64,000 bases of DNA from Vibrio coralliirubri. GTDB taxonomy: Bacteria; Pseudomonadota; Gammaproteobacteria; Enterobacterales; Vibrionaceae. This document shows, piece after piece, positions 1-7,748 of this stretch; the stretch's first letter is position 1, and each line of letters begins with the position of its first letter. The translations under genes were made by a program, and so were the position numbers. Where the stretch lies: assembly GCF_024347375.1 (NCBI RefSeq), contig NZ_AP025471.1:1240001-1304000 (forward strand), written 5' to 3'. The notes below the pieces were generated by a model. That model had not been told where the DNA came from, ran no database searches, and worked only from the letters and a program-made list of their open reading frames with translations.

Positions 1-1098
1 CTGACCTTCGCAGCATTAGGAAAACGCTACCCGAATGCAGGTGGTACAGCCTACTTTGTGCGTCAGGCGTTTAGCGAGCGATTAGAAACAAGCGTGGCGT
101 GGTTGTTTGTAAGTGTTATTCCTGTCGGTATTCCAGCGGCCATTGCACTGGCAGGAGGTTTTGCTCAACAGTTGTTACCTGCACCTCTCGATACACCACT
201 TGGTGCTCAATCCTTTACCGTCGCCCTGCTTATTGCCGTCAATTTGATGGGCAGTAAATCTTCTGGTCGCCTACAAACCGTCATCGCATTGTCGATTTTC
301 GCCTTGGTTAGCGCTTTTGTTTGGAAAGCCGACATCACGGTAGCCGATGTTGCTCTTCCTACCATCTCATCCGATTCGATGTGGTCTATCGGCGCTGCGT
401 TGGCTGTCATGTTTTGGTGCTTTGTCGGAATAGAAGCTTTTGCCCACATGGGAGAGGAGTTTAAAAATCCACAACGTGACTTCCCAATCGCCATCATTGC
501 AGGCTGTTTTGTTGCGGGGTTAGTGTACTGGGCTTGTTCAGTGGTGATTCTTAAACTGGGTGCTTTCGGTTCACCTGAATTCGATGCAGCATCCATCCCT
601 TGGGTAACAGAACAACTGTTTGGCAATGGCTTCAAAACCGTCATAAGCGTGCTGGGGTTCTTTGCTTGCTTTGCTAGCCTCAACCTTTATACACAAAGCC
701 TATCACGAATGATCTGGGCTCAAGCTCGCCAACACAGTCCTTCAAGTCGAATGGCTCAACTGAACAGCCACGGCGTACCGCTTTACCCAACGTTAGCAAT
801 TGGTTTTGTCGTGCTTATTTCGTGTGTGATTGGTGAGCTGTCTAATTTAGACCTTGAGTTCTTTCTCAAGCTCGCCAACGGTATTTTTGTTCTGGTTTAT
901 CTGCTCGCGATGTTAGCCGCTTGCCGATTACTGACAGGCGCATCTAGATACACAGCCATGCTCTCGCTAGTCATCTGTACCTTGGTGTTTATCTGTTTAA
1001 GTTGGTCGATGCTCTATGCCGTGACTATTTTTGTGACATTGTCACTCCCTTGGCGAAAGTGGTTGGGTAAACCCACCATTTCTGTCGACAAGCTGTAA
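1..1098 (+). CDS. yjeH: YjeH-type amino acid exporter of the APC superfamily, 5' end missing
   Basis: The reading frame is open from base 1, so the gene starts upstream of the window; about 365 residues are visible against roughly 420 for the family. The frame opens with a segment ending KRYPNAGG, a pattern of the YjeH group of APC permeases, which export methionine and branched-chain amino acids across the inner membrane. About ten hydrophobic helices follow, and WCFVGIEAFAHMGEEFKNP resembles the conserved helix of this group. An internal GTG at 58 is not the true start. The gene is convergent with the MocR-type regulator and only 16 bp separate their stops. The family is fairly sure; the substrate is inferred from family only. 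Confidence 0.75.
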   Translation: MTFAALGKRYPNAGGTAYFVRQAFSERLETSVAWLFVSVIPVGIPAAIALAGGFAQQLLPAPLDTPLGAQSFTVALLIAVNLMGSKSSGRLQTVIALSIFALVSAFVWKADITVADVALPTISSDSMWSIGAALAVMFWCFVGIEAFAHMGEEFKNPQRDFPIAIIAGCFVAGLVYWACSVVILKLGAFGSPEFDAASIPWVTEQLFGNGFKTVISVLGFFACFASLNLYTQSLSRMIWAQARQHSPSSRMAQLNSHGVPLYPTLAIGFVVLISCVIGELSNLDLEFFLKLANGIFVLVYLLAMLAACRLLTGASRYTAMLSLVICTLVFICLSWSMLYAVTIFVTLSLPWRKWLGKPTISVDKL

Positions 1099-1114
1099 AC
1101 GATACCTACCAATA

Positions 1115-2572
1115 TCACTGATAAAAAAGCCGTGCGATCTGTTTGATCTTCGGCTTTATCTCAGCCAAACGGATATTTCCAAACCCCAGCACCGCCCCAC
1201 TCCAATCACGAGCATCACTCGAACCGTACTCATAAAAATCAAACGGACGAATAATGATATTTTCAAGCTCAGCTCGTCGGCTCCACTCATGTTCAGATAT
1301 ACCTTGATACCACTTCACGGTCACATGTAGCCCTGCCGCCTGACTGATCACTTCAAGATCACCGTTAAACTCGCTTTCAATCGCTTCTATCATGGCTTCA
1401 TACTTGAGTTTGTATGACCGACGCATCTTTCTAATATGACGCAGCAAATCGCCTTCTCGAACAAAATCCGCCAAAGCTTCCTGTGTGTGGGATGCCGTGT
1501 CTCCAGTGAGTGCGTCTTTGATCTCAAGACACTTCGCCACCAAACTTTCTGGCACCACTAAGTACCCTAATCGAAGGCCATTGAACATCACCTTACTCAG
1601 AGAGCCAACATAGATGATGCGATCATCGAATCCTAACTTTCCCGCCAACCCTTGCATGCTGGTATAAGGGCGATGAGCAAACTGGAACTCACTGTCGTAG
1701 TCATCTTCAATGATCCATGACTGATGTTGATTGGCCCAATCGATCAGTTTAAGGCGTTGCTCAGTATTTAAAGTCGTGCCCATTGGGTATTGGTTACTCG
1801 GTGTGACATACAGAGCCTTAGCATTACTGGCCAACACTTTCTCAATATCTAGCCCCACCTTTTCACGCACACTTACACCGTCTAACTCAAGTCTCAACAG
1901 ATCGATAATTTTATGCACTTGTCGATAACCGGGTTCTTCCACGAGGATTTTGTCGCCCATCTCTAACGTTGCCATCAAACCAATTGAGATGGCTTGCTGA
2001 GCACCTGCGGTGATGATGACTCTATCCGTACTGCAATGAACTGAACGACTGCTTGCGAGATACCCACTCAATGCTTCTCTCAAGGCTAAACTTCCCTGAA
2101 CCTCTTGATTGCCTGCAATGTTCTGACGTGTAGAGTGACGTTGCAGCAGCCTCTGCCATTTCGCAAAAGGGAACGCATCTAAGTCAGGGACTCCGGGGGC
2201 AAAGCTGCGGTTAATGTCGTTAGGTGTCGCTATGTTTGTACTCGGTTGACTGACTGTTTGTTTGACCTTCGGATCCAGAACACTGTCTGGCTTAGACAAA
2301 CTTAGAAAGTGTTCTGGTTGTTCAACCGAGACATAAAACCCTGAGCCTTGCTTACTCTCGATATAGCCTTCAGTGACCAGTTGTTCGTACGCATAAATCA
2401 CCGTATTTCGACTCACCGATAACTCGACGGCCAACTTACGTGTTGAAGGTAACTTACTGCCCTTGCTCCATAAATCTTGAACGATTTTCTCTCTTATCGC
2501 GTGGAACAAGGCGGTTTGACGCGTGTCGTGTTGTTCGTCTAACTGTAGATCACCGACATCGATAGGCTGCAT
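1115..2572 (-). CDS. MocR/PdxR-type regulator: GntR winged helix fused to an aminotransferase fold
   Basis: The N-terminal ~80 residues form a GntR helix-turn-helix (SKGSKLPSTRKLAVELSVSR, then NTVIYAYEQLVTEGYI). The rest is a fold-type I aminotransferase domain, with GAQQAISI, the Asp region IIEDDYDSEF and the PLP-lysine region YVGSLSKVMFNGLRLGY. MocR proteins use PLP as a sensor or cofactor and usually control a divergent gene. The divergent neighbour encodes a pyridoxamine-phosphate-oxidase-like protein, which fits PLP or flavin-linked regulation. I chose the ATG at 2572; an in-frame TTG at 2584 is possible and would add four residues. No strong ribosome site decides between them. Confidence 0.85.
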   Translation of the reverse strand: MQPIDVGDLQLDEQHDTRQTALFHAIREKIVQDLWSKGSKLPSTRKLAVELSVSRNTVIYAYEQLVTEGYIESKQGSGFYVSVEQPEHFLSLSKPDSVLDPKVKQTVSQPSTNIATPNDINRSFAPGVPDLDAFPFAKWQRLLQRHSTRQNIAGNQEVQGSLALREALSGYLASSRSVHCSTDRVIITAGAQQAISIGLMATLEMGDKILVEEPGYRQVHKIIDLLRLELDGVSVREKVGLDIEKVLASNAKALYVTPSNQYPMGTTLNTEQRLKLIDWANQHQSWIIEDDYDSEFQFAHRPYTSMQGLAGKLGFDDRIIYVGSLSKVMFNGLRLGYLVVPESLVAKCLEIKDALTGDTASHTQEALADFVREGDLLRHIRKMRRSYKLKYEAMIEAIESEFNGDLEVISQAAGLHVTVKWYQGISEHEWSRRAELENIIIRPFDFYEYGSSDARDWSGAVLGFGNIRLAEIKPKIKQIARLFYQ

Positions 2573-2662
2573 AACTGGATCCAAATAGTGTTTAAAAGTG
2601 GCTCTATTTAATAGACCAGTTAATCGCTACATTAATCAAAAGGCAATGATTAAGGAGCGATT

Positions 2663-3322
2663 ATGTTATCTAACACGAAAAGAACCACGATTAAAAAAGG
2701 GGCTCACAAAGCCGTATTTGAACAAGAGAAACTGCACCAAATTATTGATGAGAGCTTAATCGCACACATTGCATTGCAGGGTGAACAAGGTCCAATGGTT
2801 ATCCCGATGCTCGCGTGGCGAGTGGATGATATGGTCTACATTCATGGGGCTAAAAACAGTCGCCTACTAAAAGGGCTAAAAAAGGGAGAACCAACCTGTT
2901 TAACGTTCACCTTGTTCGATGGTTGGGTGTTGGCTCGTTCGGCATTTCATCACAGCGCGCATTATCGTTCTGCTGTGGTGTTGGGGTCATTTTCAGTCAT
3001 CGATGACAACCAAGAAAAGGATCGCTTGTTGAATATCTTTATTGAGCAAATAGCACCGGGCAGAACCGATGAGGTCAGGCTCAGTAATGAAAAAGAACTC
3101 ACCGCAACCGAGTTATTAGCGATCCCTTTAACGGAAGCCTCTGTGAAGATTGGTAAACATGGAGTGAATGATGATAAAGCTGATATGGATATCCCAGTAT
3201 GGGTTGGCGTATTACCGTATCGAACCGTCGTTGGGCCATTAGAAACCGTTCCAGAACAAGAAGGCATCATTGAAACACCAGATTACCAACAAGCTTATGG
3301 TGAACGCTGGTATCAGAATTAA
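2663..3322 (+). CDS. Pyridoxamine 5'-phosphate oxidase-like FMN-binding protein
   Basis: A 219-residue protein of the flavin-nucleotide-binding split-barrel family. It has the early IAHIALQGEQGPMVIPM strand pair, HGAKNSRLLKGL (typical FMN-phosphate contact region) and AFHHSAHYRSAVVLG. An AAGGAG ribosome site lies five bases before the ATG, supporting the start. It is divergent from the MocR-type regulator with 90 bp between the starts. TTAATC/GATTAA half-sites recur in that gap (ttaatcgct, ttaatcaaa, gattaagg) and could be the operator. Specific substrate unknown. Confidence 0.8.
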   Translation: MLSNTKRTTIKKGAHKAVFEQEKLHQIIDESLIAHIALQGEQGPMVIPMLAWRVDDMVYIHGAKNSRLLKGLKKGEPTCLTFTLFDGWVLARSAFHHSAHYRSAVVLGSFSVIDDNQEKDRLLNIFIEQIAPGRTDEVRLSNEKELTATELLAIPLTEASVKIGKHGVNDDKADMDIPVWVGVLPYRTVVGPLETVPEQEGIIETPDYQQAYGERWYQN

Positions 3323-3404
3323 CACGCGAAGATGGTGAACTTGATAAAATTGTATACAATCTGACTTACAAAAATTTAACATGACTCAATAATGTAATCA
3401 GACG

Positions 3405-4349
3405 ATGAAAACGAACAAGGGTATTCTGCCACTTCAAGGCTTGCTCAATGGCATTGGGCAAGTCTATTTTACACCGTCTGTTATGACGTCGACTTTGCTG
3501 TTGCTTGCCATTTCTATTGAGTCACTTGCACTAGCTTTTCTTACCTTACTTGGCGCCAGTTGCAGCTTTGCATTGGCCTTCTATGGCTATATGTACACCA
3601 ACACCAACACCAACACCAACACCAACACCAACAAATCAGTTGACGACATTGATAGTGGAATGTACGCGCTAAATGGCGCTTTAATTGGCTTATTTATCGG
3701 TAACTTTTTTGGTGTGACACCATTATTGGCTTTAGTGACTGTGTTAGGTGCATTACTCACAGTGCCGGTTGCCCACATCGTATTCAGTTTTAAGAAATAT
3801 CGCGGTTACACTAGCGCCTTTATCCTCACCACTTGGTTGATTTATATTATCCAATCAACCTTTGAGCTGTCAGCATTTTCGACATCTGATTCCGCACTGA
3901 TACCACTCATCAGTATTGAGGCTAGCTCATGGTTCAACCTACCGACAATGGTGATCCCGTTGTTAAAAGGGATAAGCCAAGTCAGCTTCATCGAAAATGC
4001 GTTGTCGGGGCTCGTTATCTTAGTCGCCATCGCACTCAACAATATCAAGCATGCCATTTGGATTATGCTCGCAATAATAATTAGCACCGTATTTAGCGAT
4101 TTGATTGGCGCTTCTAACGAACTGGTAGCGCAAGGACTTTACGGGTACAACGCCATCCTTGCCACTCTAGCACTTGTGATCTATCCGCGAATCCCTTGGC
4201 CGTTAACCCTATTAGGCATGCTGTTAAGCTGTCTCATCACACTTGGTTTTCATGAACTGTCACTACTGCCACTCACCGCCCCTTTCATTTTGAGTACTTG
4301 GGCTATGGTTTACTTGTCCAGCCTACTCCATAAGCGAACCATAAGTTAG
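3405..4349 (+). CDS. Urea transporter (UT family)
   Basis: A 314-residue membrane protein with the duplicated urea-transporter architecture. The first half contains LLNGIGQVYFTPS and GMYALNGALIGLFIG. The second half repeats this as PLLKGISQVSFIENALSG and QGLYGYNAILATLAL. These match the pore-forming repeats of bacterial UT proteins, which pass urea through the inner membrane. A TN dipeptide run (six copies) lies in the loop before the first LNG motif and is encoded by a perfect hexanucleotide repeat. No urease genes are nearby, so the urea must be used elsewhere or the channel has another small amide substrate. No clear ribosome site precedes the ATG. Confidence 0.8.
   Translation: MKTNKGILPLQGLLNGIGQVYFTPSVMTSTLLLLAISIESLALAFLTLLGASCSFALAFYGYMYTNTNTNTNTNTNKSVDDIDSGMYALNGALIGLFIGNFFGVTPLLALVTVLGALLTVPVAHIVFSFKKYRGYTSAFILTTWLIYIIQSTFELSAFSTSDSALIPLISIEASSWFNLPTMVIPLLKGISQVSFIENALSGLVILVAIALNNIKHAIWIMLAIIISTVFSDLIGASNELVAQGLYGYNAILATLALVIYPRIPWPLTLLGMLLSCLITLGFHELSLLPLTAPFILSTWAMVYLSSLLHKRTIS
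3595..3633 (+). repeat. Hexanucleotide microsatellite (ACACCA, 6.5 copies) inside the urea transporter
   Basis: Six perfect ACACCA units plus a half unit encode a Thr-Asn repeat. Because the unit is 6 bp, slippage would lengthen or shorten a loop without shifting the frame. Confidence 0.95.
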
Positions 4350-4359
4350 CTCAGTATAG

Positions 4360-5367
4360 TTACAGGCCGGTTTTTAAGCGCTCAACATATTGCTTGGGTG
4401 TCAAACCTCGATGTTTCTTAAACATCCGATTAAAACTCGCGACATTGGTATAGCCGAGCCTCGTCGCGACTTCACCTATTGGCACTGAATACATCAACAA
4501 CTCCACGGCCACGTTACTTAACGCATAGCCCATAATGGTAGAAAAGTTGATGCCTAAGTTATGCAATCGACGTTGAAATTGCTGTTCAGATAACCCAAGC
4601 AAACTCGACACTTTATGCAGTGTTGGCAGGCCGAAATGGCGACTGTAATTGATCATCTCATAGGTCACCTTATGCTCATCCGCGGCATCCGGCATATTGA
4701 GGTAATTATCTAAGTCATGAAAGTTCATTGCCAAGCTCATCTTGCCGATCGAAGGGGCTTGATTACTCGATAACCTCAACTGGCTTGGTATCCAGATTTC
4801 AGTTCGTGGCTGGCCCCACTGAATATTGCACCCAAAATACTCTTGATAGAGTTGAGTGTTCTCGCGATAACCTGCGATAGAGACGGCTGCGGGAGTAAAG
4901 TCGTCTCCCAAGTAACGTCTTAATATCTTCATCATAAATATGGCAACTCGGATCGAGTCATGAACCTTACCAGTCTCAGAATACGCAGGATTGTCGTAGC
5001 ACCACTTGATGAAATTACCGACTTGGGCACCATACAGGAAAGCCCCAGACTGCAAACAGTGCAACCCGATGTTCACTCGGCGTATGGACGACGCCAGATC
5101 GTGCCCCGAGAAAAACCAGTTAGAGAGAGGACCTAGCCTTTCAATATCGACCCTATCAGCCAACTTCAAGATAATATCGGGGTCACCGGCTTGCTGTTCA
5201 AGCAAGCCATACCATTTGTCCACTTCACTTACGGGAATAAGGTTCATCGGGTTATTAAACACCGATTTAGGAATACCTAATTGCTCAGTATTCACTGCCT
5301 TATTGGTCGTTGCGTATTGGTAAATACCCAAAATACCCAATGCTCTTAAGAAGTTACAATTGTTCAT
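4360..5367 (-). CDS. AraC-family transcriptional regulator
   Basis: A 335-residue protein with the N-terminal domain type found in OruR/ArgR-like AraC regulators (PMNLIPVSEVDKWYGLLEQQ). The C-terminal double helix-turn-helix shows LLGLSEQQFQRRLHNLG and PIGEVATRLGYTNVASFNRM, followed by FKKHRGLTPKQYVERL. It is convergent with the urea transporter, with 10 bp between the stops. The next divergent unit is the 5501-7068 membrane/HlyD operon, which is a possible target. The ligand is not predictable. Confidence 0.85.
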   Translation of the reverse strand: MNNCNFLRALGILGIYQYATTNKAVNTEQLGIPKSVFNNPMNLIPVSEVDKWYGLLEQQAGDPDIILKLADRVDIERLGPLSNWFFSGHDLASSIRRVNIGLHCLQSGAFLYGAQVGNFIKWCYDNPAYSETGKVHDSIRVAIFMMKILRRYLGDDFTPAAVSIAGYRENTQLYQEYFGCNIQWGQPRTEIWIPSQLRLSSNQAPSIGKMSLAMNFHDLDNYLNMPDAADEHKVTYEMINYSRHFGLPTLHKVSSLLGLSEQQFQRRLHNLGINFSTIMGYALSNVAVELLMYSVPIGEVATRLGYTNVASFNRMFKKHRGLTPKQYVERLKTGL

Positions 5368-5500
5368 TAGCCACCATACTTACAAGTCACTATTACAGAT
5401 CAAATCATAATGACATCATTATTAAAGTAATTGGTAAATTTTCAACCTCTAAATCTGATATCAATCACACTCGGCGCTCAATTTAACCTAGGGTATATCA

Positions 5501-5851
5501 ATGAGTTTAGTTAGTGTCCCATTTGTCGGAACCGGCGCAGATACCGCACTACACGTAGTTGCAGGCGTAGTGTTGGTCGCAACCATCGCTGCTGCATGTT
5601 ACGGCTTCTGGCGTGTGCATGAATTACCAATCAACAAGGCTCACAGTAAAGAGCATCAGCAACTCGGTTTGATCACCGCATTAACATGGATTGGTTTTGT
5701 ATGGCACTGGGTATGGGTACTAGCAGTAATTTTGGCCTTCGTTGATATGGAAAAAGCCATCATCAATCTAAGAGACACATGGAAGTCACCGACCACAACC
5801 AAGGAGCAAACAACTTCCGACAAGCAAGATGAGGAGAGCCAAACATGTTAG
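5501..5851 (+). CDS. Small inner-membrane protein, DUF3302/YiaW-like, partner of a membrane-fusion protein
   Basis: 116 residues with two hydrophobic helices (about 17-37 and 57-83) and a polar C-terminal tail. The pattern YGFWRVHELPINKAHSKEH followed by a Trp-rich helix (HWVWVLAVILAFVD) resembles the small protein encoded beside YiaV-type HlyD proteins in enterics. Its stop overlaps the start of the next gene by seven bases (ATGTTAG), so the two are translationally coupled. Family assignment is moderate; function is unknown beyond a role with the HlyD-type partner. Confidence 0.55.
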   Translation: MSLVSVPFVGTGADTALHVVAGVVLVATIAAACYGFWRVHELPINKAHSKEHQQLGLITALTWIGFVWHWVWVLAVILAFVDMEKAIINLRDTWKSPTTTKEQTTSDKQDEESQTC

Positions 5852-7068
5852 AAGGCTTGGCAATTTGGGCACTGTTCATTTACCTACTCAGACTTGTTGG
5901 TATGCCTTGGAACAAAGGCACAAAGACGTTTGCGTACCTAGGGGGTACATCTTGGTTGCTGTTTGTATGGGTTGGCCTACTCAACTTTACTCCGATGGAT
6001 CTATCCGGAGGCTCAGTGGTTCAGTCTCCACATATTCAGTTGCGTCCAGACTCAACTAATGTGTCGGGAAAAACTTCCAAAGTCCACATCCACCCGAACC
6101 AGAATGTGACTGAAGGACAGCTAATTTACGAAATTGATGACACCAAATATGTCATCGCAAGAGACAAAGCCAGCGTTCAACTTGAGTCTGCAGAAGTCGC
6201 TTTAGACACAGCTCGCCAAGAAGTGAGCATTGCAAAAGTCAGCTATCAATCGGCGCTTGAAGACATCAAAGCTTCAGTTGCACAAATAGATTCGGCTAAA
6301 ACAGACTTGGTACTGCAATCAAAGACGCTTGATCGTTACCAGAAGCAAAACAAAGTGGTAGAGCATACGATCACTGAAACTGACATCGACCAACAAACAG
6401 CAAAGGTAGACTTAGCGACGTATAACGTTACGACGCTGGAATCTCAGCTAAGCAAGAAAGAAGTCGATGCCGAGAATGCGAAATTAAACATCCACAAAGC
6501 TGAAACCAATGTGAGCAAGAAACAGACGGAGGTCGATTCAGCAAAGGGAACACTGGCACAAGCACAATGGGACTTGAACAGCACCAAAGTCACGGCACCG
6601 ACTGACGGCTTTGTAACGAACTTTATTCTTCGTGAAGGTCAGCGCGTTTCAATGATGCCTCGTATCCAGATGTATACCGAAGAGAAGTACGTACTGATGC
6701 GCGTTAACCACCAAGCGATTCGTAATATTAAGGTCGGTCAACCTGCGGAATTTGCGACAGCGGTATACCCAGGGAAAGTGTTCTCTGCAACTGTAGAAGG
6801 CATTGTAGAAGCCACTGGTGAAGCGCAAGCAAGTTTGCTGGGTATCGATGAGCAGGTTCGTGTTACCACAGGCAAAAACCTTCAGAACAAGCACCACTTT
6901 GTTCGTTTAAAAATTGATGAGGCAGAGGGTTACGATATTCCTGTTGGCTCTGTCGGATTAGCGTGGGTAAGCGGTGAGAAGCCTATCAGCTTTATGGCGT
7001 TCCTAGACGTAATACGCGGGATCATCATTAGAATGAAGTCTCAACTGTACTTCTTCTACTCCATCTAA
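5845..7068 (+). CDS. HlyD/EmrA-type membrane-fusion protein (YiaV-like)
   Basis: 407 residues. Two hydrophobic segments occupy the first ~50 residues. A biotinyl-lipoyl-like half motif follows (VSGKTSKVHIHPNQNVTEGQ), then a long alpha-helical coiled-coil hairpin (about residues 100-245, rich in Lys/Glu/Ala/Gln). The returning lipoyl half is TKVTAPTDGFVTNFILREGQ, followed by a beta-barrel domain. Such proteins bridge an inner-membrane pump to the outer membrane. No pump or outer-membrane channel gene lies beside it. A GAGGAG ribosome site precedes the ATG, which overlaps the upstream gene. A strong terminator follows. Confidence 0.85.
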   Translation: MLEGLAIWALFIYLLRLVGMPWNKGTKTFAYLGGTSWLLFVWVGLLNFTPMDLSGGSVVQSPHIQLRPDSTNVSGKTSKVHIHPNQNVTEGQLIYEIDDTKYVIARDKASVQLESAEVALDTARQEVSIAKVSYQSALEDIKASVAQIDSAKTDLVLQSKTLDRYQKQNKVVEHTITETDIDQQTAKVDLATYNVTTLESQLSKKEVDAENAKLNIHKAETNVSKKQTEVDSAKGTLAQAQWDLNSTKVTAPTDGFVTNFILREGQRVSMMPRIQMYTEEKYVLMRVNHQAIRNIKVGQPAEFATAVYPGKVFSATVEGIVEATGEAQASLLGIDEQVRVTTGKNLQNKHHFVRLKIDEAEGYDIPVGSVGLAWVSGEKPISFMAFLDVIRGIIIRMKSQLYFFYSI

Positions 7069-7095
7069 TACTTCCTATTGGTGAAGCAATACCCA

Positions 7096-7130
7096 AGCCC
7101 GTGCGCTCTTAGATCGCACGGGCTTTTTGT
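7096..7130 (+). terminator. Intrinsic terminator after the HlyD-type gene
   Basis: Ten-base perfect stem (AGCCCGTGCG with CGCACGGGCT), nine-base loop, then TTTTTGTTT. Confidence 0.9.
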
Positions 7131-7191
7131 TTATTTCACTATTCGTCGCCAGAAAGAACACAAACCCGAAAAACGAATAAACACTCTAAAG

Positions 7192-7238
7192 TTGCAAATC
7201 GCAATTGCACTTTGCAACTAGGCATTGCAAAAACGCAA
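7192..7238 (+). promoter_or_regulatory. LuxO-type activator sites upstream of the first Qrr gene
   Basis: Two abutting 13-mers, TTGCAAATCGCAA (7192-7204) and TTGCACTTTGCAA (7205-7217), match the TTGCA-W3-TGCAA pattern described for LuxO. A third, one base longer, is at 7225-7238. They lie about 90-135 bp upstream of the Qrr start, as expected for a sigma-54 enhancer-binding protein. Confidence 0.75.
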
Positions 7239-7300
7239 ATCAAACGCTCAAATACGCACCAGATTGCTATAAAACTGCCGTTTTACGTGGTTTTAAAAGT

Positions 7301-7316
7301 TGGCACACTAACTGCA
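7301..7316 (+). promoter_or_regulatory. Sigma-54 (RpoN) promoter of the first Qrr gene
   Basis: TGGCACACTAACTGCA has GG at 7302-7303 and GC at 7314-7315, the required 10-bp spacing. Counting the C as -12 puts +1 at 7327, exactly the T of the conserved Qrr 5' end TGACCC. Confidence 0.85.
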
Positions 7317-7326
7317 ATGTATATAT

Positions 7327-7436
7327 TGACCCTTCTTAAGCCGAGGGTCACCTAGCCAACTGACGTTGTTAGTGAACCTATTCTTGTTCACAAAATATAT
7401 AAGCCAATTGCGATTATTGCGATTGGCTATTTTTTT
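7327..7436 (+). ncRNA. qrr: Qrr quorum-regulatory small RNA (copy A)
   Basis: About 110 nt. It begins TGACCCTTCTTAAGCCGAGG and contains the conserved Qrr pairing core ending at GTTAGTGAACC. Stem-loop 1 pairs TGACCC with GGGTCA. A later stem pairs GTGAAC with GTTCAC. The terminator pairs AGCCAATTGC (7402-7411) with GCGATTGGCT (7419-7428), followed by a T run. Qrr RNAs act with Hfq on mRNAs of the quorum-sensing master regulators and are transcribed by RpoN with phosphorylated LuxO at low cell density. The first 53 nt are identical to copy B. No luxO gene lies in the window, so this is not the luxO-linked locus. Confidence 0.93.
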
Positions 7437-7541
7437 GCCTGCAGTTTGGCCGACCGCCCTCCTCTTCGATACAGACACCCATTCAAACGTATAATAATCA
7501 ACATTCATAGCCAACCAAGAACAGCAGATAACCAACGCGTT

Positions 7542-7559
7542 ATAGAAAACGTTTTCTAT
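7542..7559. promoter_or_regulatory. PurR/LacI-type palindromic operator upstream of codB
   Basis: Perfect 18-bp palindrome ATAGAAAACGTTTTCTAT centred on CG, matching the core of the PurR box. It lies 190 bp before codB. Purine-repressor control of codBA is known in enterics; here it is inferred. Confidence 0.55.
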
Positions 7560-7663
7560 TTATTTTTTTGAAATAAATGCAGAAAATAACCTTATGTTTT
7601 ACAAGATAATTACTGTAATAACTGATTTTAAGTCGCCCTTATTGACAAAATTAGCATTGACTA

Positions 7664-7679
7664 TGTGATTTATATCACC
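7664..7679. promoter_or_regulatory. CRP-like site upstream of codB
   Basis: TGTGATTTATATCACC matches the TGTGA-N6-TCACA consensus except for the last base and sits 70 bp before the codB start. Confidence 0.5.
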
Positions 7680-7748
7680 ATAATGCGCACGTTTGCCTGC
7701 AATACGGCGACCGTTAATTTTAATTTTGATCATTTGCGGAGGTAAAAA

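Noticed and set aside
3587..3778. Minus-strand ORF with a LeuVal repeat opposite the urea transporter
   Set aside because: It is a shadow of the hexanucleotide repeat on the other strand.
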